Assembly: GCA_020723405.1 (NCBI GenBank)
Contig: DYIY01000007.1
Span: 124,001 to 188,000, forward strand
Origin: Thiobacillus denitrificans
GTDB lineage: Bacteria > Pseudomonadota > Gammaproteobacteria > Burkholderiales > Thiobacillaceae
Length of the DNA: 64,000 bases
Direction of reading: 5' to 3'
Below the pieces are notes generated by a model. It did not search any database, had not been told where the DNA came from, and saw nothing but the letters and a program-made list of their open reading frames with translations. Both the position numbers and the translations under genes were made by a program. Shown here one piece after another: positions 19,383 through 28,940 of the stretch (its first letter is position 1; each line of letters opens with the position of its first letter).

Positions 19383-22300
19383 ATGAAAGACGATCTCCCC
19401 CGCGCCGCCCTGCCGGCGCGTCGCCCCGTCGCGCCCGAGCGCCTGCGCGCCATCCGCCAGATCAACCTGCAACTGGCCGCCCTCAACCAGCCCGGCTGGC
19501 AGGGGGACGCGGACGACTGGCTGGACATCGCCGACGACCTGCTGCGCAACTACCGCCAGCACCGCCGCCTGCTCAAGGGCTATCGCTGCCCGGCGGACCG
19601 GCGCATCCAGGACTTTCTCAATGCCTACCTGGCCCGCAACGGGGTGGCCGAGGGCCTGGAACTCCCGGCCACCAGCTTCGTGCTGGACCGGCCCGGCCTG
19701 GCCGCCGAACTGTCCCTGCCGGTGGACGGGGACCGTTTCGAATCCCCCTGGCTCACCTCCTACCGGGTCAGGCAGGGGGTGCTGCACAATCCCCAGAAGG
19801 ACCGCCGCACCACGGAAGGCGTGTTCCACGTGGCCGAAGGCGGCCTGCCCATTCCCTGGGACAAGAAGGCCGTCCCGGCCGCCACCTTCGCCGCCCTGTT
19901 CAAGGCGGCCCTGAACCCGCCCGCCGAGTTGCTGCGCCTGCCCTTCACCGCCAGCCAGGAGAAGCAGGCCCACCTGTGGGTGTCCCTGCTGCTGCGCCCC
20001 CTGGTATCCCCGGAGATCCCCGGATCGGCCCCGGAAAAGCGCATGGAAACCCGCTTCTTTGCTCCCGGCGGACTGGTGTCCAACCTGGACTTCGTGGAGC
20101 GCATCTTCGGCAACGGCGGCGACCCCTACCTGCCCCTGAACGATGCGGGCATCGACGTGGCGCACTGGTCCGGCCACAGCGGTTGCGTGATCCTGGCGCC
20201 CCACCTGATCACCCTGGGCAAGAAGGAGCTGGGCCTGCCCCACTGGGACCAGGCCAGCGAGCGCCAGCGCCGGGACGGCATGTGCTGGAAGGACGAGGCG
20301 GAGCGCTACAACGACGGTTCCGCCTTCAAGGTGGTGTGCCGGGACATGGACGGGGTGGTCGTGACCCTCATCGCCGACAACTACTTCGGCTACAGCAAGA
20401 AGGAGATCAAGTCCCAGATCAGCTATGCCGCCAACCTCTACGGCGGCAGCGAAGAGGAACACTCCGGCGGCGCCCTGGCCTTCCCCAGCTTCAACCTGGG
20501 GGACAGCTACAGCCTGGATTCACGCTATCTGGCCGGGGGCCACACCATGGCGGAACTGCGGGCCCGCTATGGCGCCCTCATCGACTTCCAGCCCGAGGGC
20601 CACGGCATCGACCGGCACCACGCCGACATCCTCTACCTGCCCGAGGACGCCCACCTGGACCTGCTGGAACAGGAGGCCACCTGGAGCTGGGAAGGCCAGA
20701 CCCGCAAGCTCAAGCTGCTGGCCGGCCATGAATACGTCTATCCCTGCGGCTTCAAGGTCCATCTGGAGAAGCATCCCCACGCCCCCAGTTGGCGCCTGGT
20801 GGGTAGCGAGGCGGAAGGCACTTTCTGCTACAAGCCCTGCACGGTATCCGGCGGCGGCAAGTCGGAAATCTCCAAGGCCCTGGAATCCGCCCTCCTCTCC
20901 GGCCCCTACTATGTGCAGGACCTGTGGACCGACTTCAACTGGGTGGAGCTCATCGTCAACCGGGACTATGCCGACCGTTTCCGCGTCACCCCGGCCAACG
21001 GCCCCGACACCCGGCCCCTGCTGTCGCCCAACCGCACCGTGGGTTCGGTGATCCGCCTGCTCACGCCCTCCGAGGAATACACCCCGGAATACAACACCTG
21101 GCTGGCCACCATCCCCCACCACGTGCTGGCCCTGGTGTTCGTCATCAAGCGCTTCTACCGGCCCGAGTGGGGCGACAACTGGCGGGAGCACTTCAACGTG
21201 GACCAGGTGAACGGCCGGCCCGGCCACGAGCTCAAGTTCCACCGGCGCAAGCTGGAAGCCAGCTACCTGCGCGTCGGTCGCCTGGACGACGGCGCCTGGC
21301 GGGTCTACAAGGTGCGCCAGGACTTCGTCGGCGCCCGCAAGGTGCAACTGGCCGACGACATCGCCGTGTCGGCCACCGTGCCCCTGACGGCCCTGGGCGA
21401 GGCTGCCCCCAGGCTGAAGCACCCCGCCGTGAAGCTGGTGGCCAACTGCGAGGCCCGCCTGTTCCAGCGTCCCGACGATGCCCGGCACCGGGGCCTGGAC
21501 GCCCAGACCGAACGGGACCTGACCCTGCCCGACAACTTCATCTCCAACTTCGAGCCCCTGGCCCGGGCCGACGCCCGGGAACTGCTGGAAGACGTAGTGG
21601 GCTTCCACCACTACACCGAGCCCATGCGCCGCCTCATCGAGGCCGCCGCCGGGGAGGAGGGCTACTTCGTCTCCTCCGCCCATCCCCGCCTGGTGAACGG
21701 CAGGCCCAGTCCCAACGTGCGCTATCTCCAGGCCCGGCCCGACCTGGTGAATCCCCGGGAATCCTACCTGGCGGAGATGGGCACCCGCCTGGCCCGCCGC
21801 CTGCCCGCCGGCCTGCCGGTGCACTTCCCGGTGGACGCCATGCTGCCCGGCCGGCGCAACAACCCGCCGGCCCCGGGCATCCCGCCCCTGGCCGTGTATG
21901 GCCCCATCCATTACCAGGAACTGCCGGAACTGTTCATGGACTTCATCGCCAGCCTGTCCGGCAAGTCCCCCTCCACCACCGGGGCCGGCTCGGAGGGCGC
22001 CCTGACCAAGGGGCCCTTCAACGCCCTCACCCCCACGGCGGACCTGAACAACGCCCTGGTGTCCTTCATCCTCTGCGGCCACGACGGCTTTTCCACCGCC
22101 GCCGGCCACATCGGCGCCAGCCGCCGGGTGGACCACGACATCAGCTTCCTCATGCCCGAGATCTGGTGCCGGCTGGCGCCCCACGAGCGGGAAGCCGGCT
22201 GGCTCATCGAGCGGGGCTACCTGGAGCCGGTCCAGGACTTCGACCACCAGGGCCGCAAGGTGCTGGCCAGCCGCCTGGGCTACCGCATCTCGCCGCGTTT

Positions 22301-22829
22301 CCTGCACGCCTTTCTGGGCAAGATCTTCGACGACCCGGTGGGGGTGTTCGACGATGCCATGCTGCGCCCGGAAACCCAGGACCTGGAGGCCTTCGTGGCC
22401 GGGGTGGAGCACATCGTGGCGGCCCAGCAGAAGGTGGCCCGGGGCTACTTCGCCGACGGCTCGGTGGAAGACGCCTGCCCGCCCCTCAAGGCCCTGCTGC
22501 ACATCATGGCCGAGGGCCACTACCAGGGCCGGGACCTGGCCGCCCCGGACATCCGCCGCCTGTTCAGCCGGGAAGCCCTGCTGGACAGCGACTGGTACCG
22601 GGAGCGGCTGGCCATCAAGCAGGCCCGGGACGCGGCCCTGTGCCGGCGCCAGGTGGCTTACCTGGAGGCCTTCCTGGCCGAGGCCGACACCCGCTGCGAA
22701 CCGGAAGGCCTGGCCCGCTGCCAGGCCGCCCTGGGCCAGGCCCGGGCCCGGCTGGCCCTGGTGGAATCGCCGGCCTACCTGGACAGCCTGCGCGGCGGCC
22801 TGGGGGCGGACTGGGTGCACCGGCACTGA
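19383..22829 (+). CDS. PPi-type phosphoenolpyruvate carboxykinase homologue
   Basis: A 1,148-residue protein with no signal peptide or membrane segments. Its length and motif order match the pyrophosphate-dependent PEP carboxykinases described from Propionibacterium freudenreichii and Entamoeba (PEP + CO2 + Pi to oxaloacetate + PPi). Matching stretches as I remember that family: [20 protein letters not shown] (228-247), [12 protein letters not shown] (264-275), [18 protein letters not shown] (331-348), [11 protein letters not shown] (354-364), [13 protein letters not shown] (488-500) and [20 protein letters not shown] (about 861-880). Such proteins were long annotated as hypothetical. It would link glycolysis and the TCA cycle while recycling biosynthetic PPi. 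It is followed by a pseudouridine synthase gene five bases after its stop. I am confident of the family, less so of the direction of the reaction in vivo. Confidence 0.82.
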   Translation: MKDDLPRAALPARRPVAPERLRAIRQINLQLAALNQPGWQGDADDWLDIADDLLRNYRQHRRLLKGYRCPADRRIQDFLNAYLARNGVAEGLELPATSFVLDRPGLAAELSLPVDGDRFESPWLTSYRVRQGVLHNPQKDRRTTEGVFHVAEGGLPIPWDKKAVPAATFAALFKAALNPPAELLRLPFTASQEKQAHLWVSLLLRPLVSPEIPGSAPEKRMETRFFAPGGLVSNLDFVERIFGNGGDPYLPLNDAGIDVAHWSGHSGCVILAPHLITLGKKELGLPHWDQASERQRRDGMCWKDEAERYNDGSAFKVVCRDMDGVVVTLIADNYFGYSKKEIKSQISYAANLYGGSEEEHSGGALAFPSFNLGDSYSLDSRYLAGGHTMAELRARYGALIDFQPEGHGIDRHHADILYLPEDAHLDLLEQEATWSWEGQTRKLKLLAGHEYVYPCGFKVHLEKHPHAPSWRLVGSEAEGTFCYKPCTVSGGGKSEISKALESALLSGPYYVQDLWTDFNWVELIVNRDYADRFRVTPANGPDTRPLLSPNRTVGSVIRLLTPSEEYTPEYNTWLATIPHHVLALVFVIKRFYRPEWGDNWREHFNVDQVNGRPGHELKFHRRKLEASYLRVGRLDDGAWRVYKVRQDFVGARKVQLADDIAVSATVPLTALGEAAPRLKHPAVKLVANCEARLFQRPDDARHRGLDAQTERDLTLPDNFISNFEPLARADARELLEDVVGFHHYTEPMRRLIEAAAGEEGYFVSSAHPRLVNGRPSPNVRYLQARPDLVNPRESYLAEMGTRLARRLPAGLPVHFPVDAMLPGRRNNPPAPGIPPLAVYGPIHYQELPELFMDFIASLSGKSPSTTGAGSEGALTKGPFNALTPTADLNNALVSFILCGHDGFSTAAGHIGASRRVDHDISFLMPEIWCRLAPHEREAGWLIERGYLEPVQDFDHQGRKVLASRLGYRISPRFLHAFLGKIFDDPVGVFDDAMLRPETQDLEAFVAGVEHIVAAQQKVARGYFADGSVEDACPPLKALLHIMAEGHYQGRDLAAPDIRRLFSREALLDSDWYRERLAIKQARDAALCRRQVAYLEAFLAEADTRCEPEGLARCQAALGQARARLALVESPAYLDSLRGGLGADWVHRH

Positions 22830-22834
22830 AGCCC

Positions 22835-23566
22835 GTGGCCGAGCCGATCCGCCTGTCCAAGCTCATGTCCGAGCGGGGCATCTGCTCCCGCCGGGAAGCG
22901 GACGCCTACATCGAACAGGGCCTGGTGTTCGTCAATGGCCAGCGCATCTCGGAACTGGGCACCCGGGTGGACCCGGACTGCAAGATCGACCTGGCCCAGC
23001 GGGCCCGGACCCAGCAGGAGCAACGGGTCACCATCCTGCTGCACAAGCCGGTGGGCTACGTGTCCGGCCAGCCGGAACCCGGCTTCCAGCCCGCCGTCAC
23101 CCTGATCAAGGCCGAGTCCCAGTGGCCGGGCAGCGGCGGCCCGGCCTTCAGGCCGGTGATGCTCAAGGGCCTGGCCCCGGCCGGGCGCCTGGACATCGAT
23201 TCCACCGGCCTGCTGGTGCTCACCCAGGACGGGCGCATCGCCAAGCAGCTCATCGGCGACGACTCGGACATCGAGAAGGAATACCTGGTGCGGGTCCAGG
23301 GCCAGCTCACCGAGCCGGGCCTGAAGCTCCTCAACCACGGCCTGGAACTGGACGGCCGCAAGCTGCGCCCGGCCCGGGTGGCCTGGCAGAACGCCGACCA
23401 GTTGCGCTTCATCCTCAAGGAAGGGCGCAAGCGGCAGATCCGCCGCATGTGCGAGCTGGTGGGCCTCAAGGTGGTGGGCCTCAAGCGGGTGCGCATCGGC
23501 CAGGTGCGCCTGGGGGACCTGCCCCTGGGCCAGTGGCGCTATCTCCGGGACGGCGAACGCTTCTGA
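22835..23566 (+). CDS. RsuA/RluF-type rRNA pseudouridine synthase
   Basis: Isomerises a uridine in rRNA to pseudouridine. Starting at GTG 22835 gives 243 residues. An S4 RNA-binding domain ([30 protein letters not shown], residues 6-35) precedes the catalytic domain with [11 protein letters not shown] (68-78) and [13 protein letters not shown], where Asp120 is the predicted nucleophile. Near the end, [27 protein letters not shown] is typical. The sequence is closer to RluF/RluE/RluB than to RsuA, but the target position cannot be assigned. I chose the GTG because the only ATG in frame cuts into the S4 domain. It is five bases after the PEPCK gene and probably co-transcribed. Confidence 0.92.
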   Translation: MAEPIRLSKLMSERGICSRREADAYIEQGLVFVNGQRISELGTRVDPDCKIDLAQRARTQQEQRVTILLHKPVGYVSGQPEPGFQPAVTLIKAESQWPGSGGPAFRPVMLKGLAPAGRLDIDSTGLLVLTQDGRIAKQLIGDDSDIEKEYLVRVQGQLTEPGLKLLNHGLELDGRKLRPARVAWQNADQLRFILKEGRKRQIRRMCELVGLKVVGLKRVRIGQVRLGDLPLGQWRYLRDGERF

Positions 23567-23603
23567 ACCCCCGCCGGGGTCGTCCGAAGGGCGCGGCGGC
23601 CCT

Positions 23604-24617
23604 TCAGGAGCCGGCCAGGCGTCCGGCGGCCCGGGCCCGCAACTGGCCGCATCCCCCGTCCACATCCTGGCCCGCCGAATGGCGCAACTTGGTCAGCACG
23701 CCCCGGCGATGCAGGCCCCGGGCCAGTTCCGCCGCCTTCTCCCAGGCCGGCCGGCGGAACGCCAGGCCGGGAATCGTATTGAAGGGAATCAGGTTCATCA
23801 GGGCGTACTTGCCCTTGAGCAGGCGGACGATGCCGTCCATCTCGGCCTCCCCGTCGTTGACGCCCTCGATCAGGGTCCACTGGTACTGGATGGGATAGCC
23901 GGTGGCCCGGGCGTAGCGCTCCCCTTCGGCCACCAGTTCCTCCGGGTCCAGGCGGGGCGCCCTGGGCAGCAGGCGGGCGCGCAGATCAGCATCGGTGCTG
24001 TGCAGGGACAAGGCCAGGGCCGGCTTCACCGGCCCCCGGGGCAGGCGTTCGAACACCCGCCGGTCGCCCACCGTGGAGAACACCAGGCTCTTGTGGCCCA
24101 TGCCGGCCACCGTGCCCAGGAAGTCGATGGCTTCCAGCACGTTGTCCAGGTTGTGGGCCGGCTCCCCCATGCCCATGAACACCACCTTGTCCACCGCCCG
24201 CAGGCGGCGGGCCAGCACCACCTGGGCCACGATCTCGGCGGAGCCCAGCTGGCGCAGCAGGCCCTCCCGGCCGGTCATGCAGAACAGGCACCCCACGGCA
24301 CAGCCCACCTGGCTGGACACGCAGAGCCCCCCCCGGGGCAGCAGGACGCTTTCCACCGCCTGGCCGTCCTCCAGGGTCACCAGCAGGCGGCTGGCCCCGT
24401 CCTCGCCGGGATGGGCGGAATCCAGCCGGGCGAGCCGGCCCAGCTCGGCCTCCAGCCCGGGCAGGGCTTGTCGCAAGGCGGCCGGGAAATACCCCTCGGG
24501 GCGCCGGTGTCCCTGTTCCATGGGCAAACCCCGGGCCCAGGCCGCCAGGAGACGGCGCAGGTGATCCGGCTTGGCGCCCAGTTCAGCAAGGCGCTGGCGT
24601 AGGTGATCGATGCGCAT
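23604..24617 (-). CDS. RlmN/Cfr-family radical SAM RNA methyltransferase paralogue
   Basis: A 337-residue radical SAM enzyme. The cluster motif CxxxCxxC is Cys106, Cys110, Cys113 (GCAVGCLFCMTG), followed by MGMGEPAHNLDNVLEAI and LALSLHSTDADLRARLLP, both typical of RlmN and Cfr, which methylate adenine in 23S rRNA or tRNA. The C-terminal cysteine that forms the covalent RNA intermediate is present (Cys323 in GGCGQL). It is shorter and more divergent than housekeeping RlmN, which is usually encoded near ndk/hisS, so this is likely a second copy with an altered target. It converges with the pseudouridine synthase gene (37 bases apart) and diverges from the PEP-CTERM gene. Confidence 0.85.
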   Translation of the reverse strand: MRIDHLRQRLAELGAKPDHLRRLLAAWARGLPMEQGHRRPEGYFPAALRQALPGLEAELGRLARLDSAHPGEDGASRLLVTLEDGQAVESVLLPRGGLCVSSQVGCAVGCLFCMTGREGLLRQLGSAEIVAQVVLARRLRAVDKVVFMGMGEPAHNLDNVLEAIDFLGTVAGMGHKSLVFSTVGDRRVFERLPRGPVKPALALSLHSTDADLRARLLPRAPRLDPEELVAEGERYARATGYPIQYQWTLIEGVNDGEAEMDGIVRLLKGKYALMNLIPFNTIPGLAFRRPAWEKAAELARGLHRRGVLTKLRHSAGQDVDGGCGQLRARAAGRLAGS

Positions 24618-24696
24618 GGGGCGGGGATGCTAACACCGGCCCGGCAGCCCCTGCCATGTGGCAGTGGCACATAACCCTATTGCCTTTGTGTCCATA

Positions 24697-24717
24697 GCGT
24701 GTGCATACTTTACACGC
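24697..24717. promoter_or_regulatory. Dyad in the rlmN-like/PEP-CTERM divergent gap
   Basis: GCGTGT and ACACGC (6-bp arms, 9-base spacer) flank CATACTTT, which could serve as a -10 (TACTTT with TGCA in front) for the PEP-CTERM gene. It may be an operator, but the arms are short. Confidence 0.3.
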
Positions 24718-24770
24718 GCATGATTCAAGGCGACACACCACACACTGTGCAATCAATCCGGGAGACCCCC

Positions 24771-25370
24771 ATGCGTTCCATCCTGCCGGCCGCCCTGCTC
24801 GGCCTTTGCCTTTCCTTTCCCATGGCCACCCAGGCCGAGGTGCTGACTTTCGACGATCTGGTCTACGACACCCCCTATGGCGGTCCCGCCATGCCCCAGG
24901 GCTACGGCGGCCTCTACTGGATCGGCTGGAACTACTACAGTTGGGACAATCCGCCCTACAACGCCCACTCGGGGGAGACCCGGCTCTTCCACATGACCTA
25001 TTACCCCCCGACCACGCCCAGCCCCAACGCGGTGTACAGCGACAACCCGGTCCGTGATTTCGTCTTCGACGGGGCCTGGTTCGCCGGCTACAGCAGCTTC
25101 TACTTCCCAAAAAGCGTGAGCTTCGCCCTGTACAACGACGGCGTTCTGGTGCACCAGTCCGACTGGCTCACGCCCACCGACACCTCCGCCTTTCTGGCCA
25201 GCGGTTACGCAGGCGCCGTGGACCGGGTGGAACTGCTCGGGGACGCGTCCTTCGTGGCCATGGACGACTTCCAGTTCCATTTCATCACCAGTGTTCCCGA
25301 ACCGGAAACCTATGCCATGATGCTCGCCGGTATCGCCCTCCTCGCCACCCGGACACGGCGTCGACGCTGA
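24771..25370 (+). CDS. PEP-CTERM sorting-domain exported protein
   Basis: A 199-residue exported protein. ATG 24771 follows GGGAGA and opens a signal peptide (MRSILPAALLGLCLSFPMATQA). The mature part begins EVLTFDDLVYDTPYGG, rich in Tyr, Asp and Gly, as in PEP-CTERM cargo with a jelly-roll-like fold. The C-terminus is a textbook PEP-CTERM tripartite signal: VPEPETYAMMLAG, a hydrophobic helix (IALLA) and an Arg-rich end (RTRRRR). Exosortase (EpsH/XrtA) would cut at the PEP motif and process the protein at the cell surface. No exosortase gene lies in this window. The surface function is unknown; these proteins usually accompany exopolysaccharide production. Confidence 0.93.
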   Translation: MRSILPAALLGLCLSFPMATQAEVLTFDDLVYDTPYGGPAMPQGYGGLYWIGWNYYSWDNPPYNAHSGETRLFHMTYYPPTTPSPNAVYSDNPVRDFVFDGAWFAGYSSFYFPKSVSFALYNDGVLVHQSDWLTPTDTSAFLASGYAGAVDRVELLGDASFVAMDDFQFHFITSVPEPETYAMMLAGIALLATRTRRRR

Positions 25371-25405
25371 TTCCCCGGCGGGGGCCCTGGAAGGAGAATC
25401 CTGAC

Positions 25406-26674
25406 ATCGATCCCCGTAACCTGCTCCTGGAGGCGTTCCAGGCCGGCCTGGCCGCCGTGTCCGCCGAACGCCTGCTCCCCGCCCTGCCCCCGCCACCCGA
25501 GGGGCCTACCTGGGTAGTCGGCGCCGGCAAGGCGGCGGCGGCGTTTGCGGCCGCCCTGGAGCGACGCTGGCCGCCGACACGGCCCCTGGACGGTCTGGTC
25601 ATCACCCGCCACGGCCACGGGGAGGCCACCCGTCGCATCCGCGTTCGGGAAGCGGGCCACCCCCTGCCCGACGCCGCCGGCCAGGAAGCCGCCCGGGAAC
25701 TGCTGGCCATAGTGGCATCCGCCGAGCCCCGGGACCGGCTCATCGCCCTCATTTCCGGCGGCGGTTCCAGCCTGCTGTCCCTGCCCGCCCCGGAGCTGAC
25801 CCTGGGGGACCTGGCCGCCACCGCGGCGGCGCTCCTGGCCAGCGGCGCTCCAATCCAGGACATCAACACGGTGCGCAAGCACCTGTCCCTGACCCTGGGC
25901 GGCCGGCTCGCCACCCACTGCCGGGCACCCGTCGAGGTGTGGCTCCTGTCCGACGTGGCCGGCGACGATCCGGCCATCATCGCCTCCGGCCCCTTCGCCC
26001 CGGATTCCACCACCTGGGCCGACGCACTGGAGGTCATCGACCGTTGGCGCGCGACCGTTCCCCCGGTGGTCCGGGCCTACCTGGAACTAGGGGCGACGGG
26101 CGCCCGTGCGGACACGCCCAAGCAGGGTCATCCCTGTTTCACCCGGGTCCACCATCGCCTGCTGGGTGGTGGACGCACCGCCCTCCAGGGGGCCGTGGAG
26201 CACTTTGCGACGTGGAACATTCCCAGCATCATCCTCGGTGATACGGTGAGCGGCGAAGCCCGGGATGTGGGCCAGGTCTATGGGGCCCTGGTCCGGGAAA
26301 TCCGCCGCTACGGTTCACCCTGGACCCCCCCAGTGGCGCTCTTGAGCGGTGGGGAGACCAGCGTGACGGTGCGTGGCCGGGGATGCGGCGGCCGGAACAT
26401 GGAATTCCTGCTCGCCCTGGCTCTGGCCCTGGAAGGAATGCCGGGCGTCCACGCCCTGGCGGCGGACACCGACGGCATCGACGGCCAGAGCGAAGCGGCC
26501 GGCGCCGTGCTGGCCCCGGACAGCCTTTCCCGGGCCAGGGCCCTGGGCCTGGCGCCACGCCGCTGCCTGGACGATAACGACGGGGATCGTTTCTTCGCGG
26601 CGCTGGAAGACCGGATCGTTACCGGACCAACCCGGACTAATGTGAACGACTTCCGGGCGATCCTGATAACGTGA
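25406..26674 (+). CDS. Glycerate 2-kinase (MOFRL family)
   Basis: Phosphorylates D-glycerate to 2-phosphoglycerate in glyoxylate, tartrate or serine-type metabolism. Family motifs: VVGAGKAAAAFAAALE, VITRHGHGE, EAGHPLPDAAGQEAA, LIALISGGGSSLL, NTVRKHLS, LLSDVAGDDPAIIASGP, and the MOFRL domain with LLSGGETSVTVRGRGCGGRNMEFLLALAL and DTDGIDG. The first usual start codon in frame (GTG 25457) would remove the conserved N-terminal helix IDPRNLLLEAFQAGLAAV, and no ATG, GTG or TTG exists upstream in frame. AAGGAG (25391-25396) sits nine bases before ATC 25406, so I place the start there. That is a rare start codon or a sequence error. The 3' end overlaps the convergent SAM hydrolase gene by 38 bases. 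Confidence 0.85.
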   Translation: MDPRNLLLEAFQAGLAAVSAERLLPALPPPPEGPTWVVGAGKAAAAFAAALERRWPPTRPLDGLVITRHGHGEATRRIRVREAGHPLPDAAGQEAARELLAIVASAEPRDRLIALISGGGSSLLSLPAPELTLGDLAATAAALLASGAPIQDINTVRKHLSLTLGGRLATHCRAPVEVWLLSDVAGDDPAIIASGPFAPDSTTWADALEVIDRWRATVPPVVRAYLELGATGARADTPKQGHPCFTRVHHRLLGGGRTALQGAVEHFATWNIPSIILGDTVSGEARDVGQVYGALVREIRRYGSPWTPPVALLSGGETSVTVRGRGCGGRNMEFLLALALALEGMPGVHALAADTDGIDGQSEAAGAVLAPDSLSRARALGLAPRRCLDDNDGDRFFAALEDRIVTGPTRTNVNDFRAILIT

Positions 26675-27386
26675 CACGATCCCCCACCTTCAAGCCGAGC
26701 AGACCGGCGGCATGGCCCCGGTTGGCAGAGATTTCCACCAGGCCGTTGCTGTTCACGTGCCAGAACGGCTCGCCCTTGGCCGCGTCGGCGAAAATCCGCC
26801 GCCAGGGAAGCCGTTGCCCCGCTGCCTCCAGGTAGTCCTCCGGCCCCGCCAGCCCGCCCCGGATGCCGGTCCAGGCATTGCCGTAATGGTCGATGTAGAG
26901 GACCCGGGGCAGGTCCGCCAGGTCGAACTGGACCTGGGGCGCGGGGATGGTCTCCAACCACGAATCCATGCTCTCCCGGGTCGCAAGCCGAGCCGCTACC
27001 GGGGCAAACAGGTCCCGCCCGTGGAAGGTGTCGGAAAGCCCCTCGGGCCGCCAGCGGATGTGCCAATACCTGGCCGCCCTTCCCCGTCCCGCGACGATGG
27101 ACAACAGGCCGTTGTCGGGCCCGACGAACCAGTGTCCATCCACCTCGGCCACCAGAGCTTCCCTCGCGCTGCCCACGCCTGGGTCCACGACGCATACAAA
27201 CACCGCTCCCTCGGGGAACGTCGGGCATAGCGCATCGAGCAACTGGGCGCCGGAATGGGCGTTGAAATCCGGCACGTCATGGAACAGGTCCACCACGGGC
27301 ATGCCGGGCGCCCGTGTATGCAGTACTGCCTTCATCTGCCCGACGTAGGGGTCCGACCAACCGTAGTCTGTGAACAGGACAAGCAT
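26637..27386 (-). CDS. S-adenosyl-L-methionine hydrolase (adenosine-forming), DUF62 family
   Basis: A 249-residue enzyme of the SAM hydroxide adenosyltransferase/fluorinase-like family. Most members hydrolyse SAM to adenosine and methionine; a few use halide. It begins MLVLFTDYGWSDPYVGQMKA, the family N-terminus. The Asp-Arg-His set of the hydroxide-using members is visible as VVDPGVGSAREALV (Asp, Arg) and FHGRDLFAPVAA (His). The C-terminal small barrel includes YIDHYGNAWTGIRG and NSNGLVEISANRGHAAGLLGL. The ATG at 27386 follows TTGGAGACA. It lies just after the alpha-operon terminator and converges with glycerate kinase. Hydrolase activity is the likeliest; halogenase activity is unlikely given the hydroxide triad. 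Confidence 0.9.
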   Translation of the reverse strand: MLVLFTDYGWSDPYVGQMKAVLHTRAPGMPVVDLFHDVPDFNAHSGAQLLDALCPTFPEGAVFVCVVDPGVGSAREALVAEVDGHWFVGPDNGLLSIVAGRGRAARYWHIRWRPEGLSDTFHGRDLFAPVAARLATRESMDSWLETIPAPQVQFDLADLPRVLYIDHYGNAWTGIRGGLAGPEDYLEAAGQRLPWRRIFADAAKGEPFWHVNSNGLVEISANRGHAAGLLGLKVGDRVTLSGSPGSRSH

Positions 27387-27439
27387 GCAGATGTCTCCAA
27401 GGGGATGGCCAAGCGCGTTCCCCAAGGATAGCCGGAATG

Positions 27440-27463
27440 AAAAAAGCCGGCCTCAGCCGGCTT
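27440..27463 (-). terminator. Intrinsic terminator of the alpha operon (after rplQ)
   Basis: Arms AAGCCGGC (27444-27451) and GCCGGCTT (27456-27463) with a 4-base loop, then TTTTTT on the minus strand. It lies 19 bases past the rplQ stop. Confidence 0.92.
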
Positions 27464-27482
27464 CTTCCGGATGCCCGCGGAT

Positions 27483-27872
27483 TTACTCGGCGGCGACGGG
27501 CTCGCCGGCGTCGGCGGCGCGGTCCACCAGTTCCACATAGGCCATGGGCGCATTGTCACCCTGGCGGAAGCCGAACTTGAGAATACGCAGGTAGCCGCCG
27601 GGTCGCTGCATGAAGCGGGGACCCAGCTCGTCAAACAGTTTGACCACCATGTCCCGGTCACGCAGACGGGAAAAGGCCAGGCGACGGTTGGCCAGGGTCG
27701 GGGTCTTGCCCAGAGTGATCAGAGGCTCCACCACCCGGCGCAGTTCCTTGGCCTTGGGCAGGGTGGTCTTGATGGCCTCGTGCTTGAGCAGGGCGTTGGA
27801 CAGGTTGCGCAACAGGGCGGCACGGTGGCTGCTGGTGCGGTTCAGTTTGCGATTGGACAGGCGGTGGCGCAT
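27483..27872 (-). CDS. rplQ: 50S ribosomal protein L17
   Basis: Large-subunit protein near the exit tunnel. The 129 residues begin [20 protein letters not shown], the L17 signature, and include [19 protein letters not shown] and [10 protein letters not shown]. Last gene of the alpha operon, 17 bases after rpoA and followed by a strong terminator. Confidence 0.98.
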   Translation of the reverse strand: MRHRLSNRKLNRTSSHRAALLRNLSNALLKHEAIKTTLPKAKELRRVVEPLITLGKTPTLANRRLAFSRLRDRDMVVKLFDELGPRFMQRPGGYLRILKFGFRQGDNAPMAYVELVDRAADAGEPVAAE

Positions 27873-27889
27873 TTTCTTCTACCTCTTGA

Positions 27890-28885
27890 TCAGGGCTTGT
27901 CGAGGCCGGCGGGAGGCCAGTTCTCAAGCTTCATGCCCAGGGTCAAACCACGGGCGGCAAGCACGTCCTTGATTTCGTTCAGGGACTTGCGACCCAGGTT
28001 GGGGGTCTTGAGCAGTTCGGTTTCGGTGCGCTGGATCAGATCACCGATGTAATAGATGTTCTCGGCCTTCAGGCAGTTGGCGGAGCGTACCGTCAGTTCC
28101 AGTTCGTCCACGGGACGCAGCAGGATCGGATCGATCTGGGGCGAAGCGGACTTCATCATGGGCATGTCTCCGCCCATGGGCACCACGCCTTGTAGGTCGG
28201 CGAAGGACGCCAGTTGCTCGATGAGGATGCGGGCAGCAGCACGCACAGCCTCGGCGGGTTCGATGACGCCGTTGGTCTCGATCTCCAGGATCAGCTTGTC
28301 CAGGTCGGTACGCTGCTCGACGCGGGCGGCCTCGACGCTGAAAGCCACCTTCTTGACGGGGCTGTAAAGGGCATCAACAGGAATGACACCCACCGGACGG
28401 GTTTCCTCGTTCTGGGCACGGGTGCTGGCAGGCACGTAGCCGCGTCCGCTTTCCACCTTGATTTCCATCTCCAGCTTGCCACCCTTGGTCAGGTTGGCGA
28501 TGACATGGTCGCTGTTGATGATCTCGACGTCATGGCCGGCCTGAATGTCGGCCGCGGTGACGGGGCCTTCACCACTCTTGCTGATGGACAGCAGTGCTTC
28601 ACCACGGCTGTTCAGTTTGACGGCCAGACCCTTCAGGTTCAGCAGGATGTCGACCACGTCCTCCTGAACGCCATCCAGGGCGGAATATTCGTGCACGACG
28701 CCGGCAATGCGCACCTCGGTAGGTGCGTAGCCCTGCATGGAGGACAGCAGGATGCGGCGCAAGGCGTTACCCAGGGTGTGGCCATAGCCACGCTCGAAAG
28801 GCTCCAGCGTGATGCGGGCCTGGCGAGGGGAAATGCTGTTGACCTCGACGATGCGCGGTTTCAGCAGTTCACCGGTGTTGGACAT
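27890..28885 (-). CDS. rpoA: DNA-directed RNA polymerase alpha subunit
   Basis: Scaffold of the RNA polymerase core; its C-terminal domain contacts activators and UP elements. The 331 residues hold the N-terminal dimerisation domain ([20 protein letters not shown]-type stretch, residues about 25-45; [20 protein letters not shown]) and the alpha-CTD ([45 protein letters not shown]). Preceded, after rpsD, by a 55-base spacer with a perfect 7-bp GC hairpin (28911-28928). Confidence 0.98.
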   Translation of the reverse strand: MSNTGELLKPRIVEVNSISPRQARITLEPFERGYGHTLGNALRRILLSSMQGYAPTEVRIAGVVHEYSALDGVQEDVVDILLNLKGLAVKLNSRGEALLSISKSGEGPVTAADIQAGHDVEIINSDHVIANLTKGGKLEMEIKVESGRGYVPASTRAQNEETRPVGVIPVDALYSPVKKVAFSVEAARVEQRTDLDKLILEIETNGVIEPAEAVRAAARILIEQLASFADLQGVVPMGGDMPMMKSASPQIDPILLRPVDELELTVRSANCLKAENIYYIGDLIQRTETELLKTPNLGRKSLNEIKDVLAARGLTLGMKLENWPPAGLDKP

Positions 28886-28910
28886 AATGGGTTCCCTTTA
28901 CTGTGCCTGG

Positions 28911-28928
28911 CGCGCCCTGGAGGGCGCG
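28911..28928. other. GC hairpin in the rpsD-rpoA spacer
   Basis: CGCGCCC and GGGCGCG flank TGGA. There is no U tract, so it is not a terminator; it may protect or separate the rpsD and rpoA parts of the message. Confidence 0.5.
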
Positions 28929-28940
28929 TCCGCGATGCGA

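Noticed and set aside
20924-23566. An 880-codon frame covering the end of the PEPCK gene and the pseudouridine synthase
   Set aside because: Only the last 243 codons resemble a protein family; the first part is an out-of-frame Pro/Arg-rich reading of PEPCK. The real gene starts at GTG 22835.
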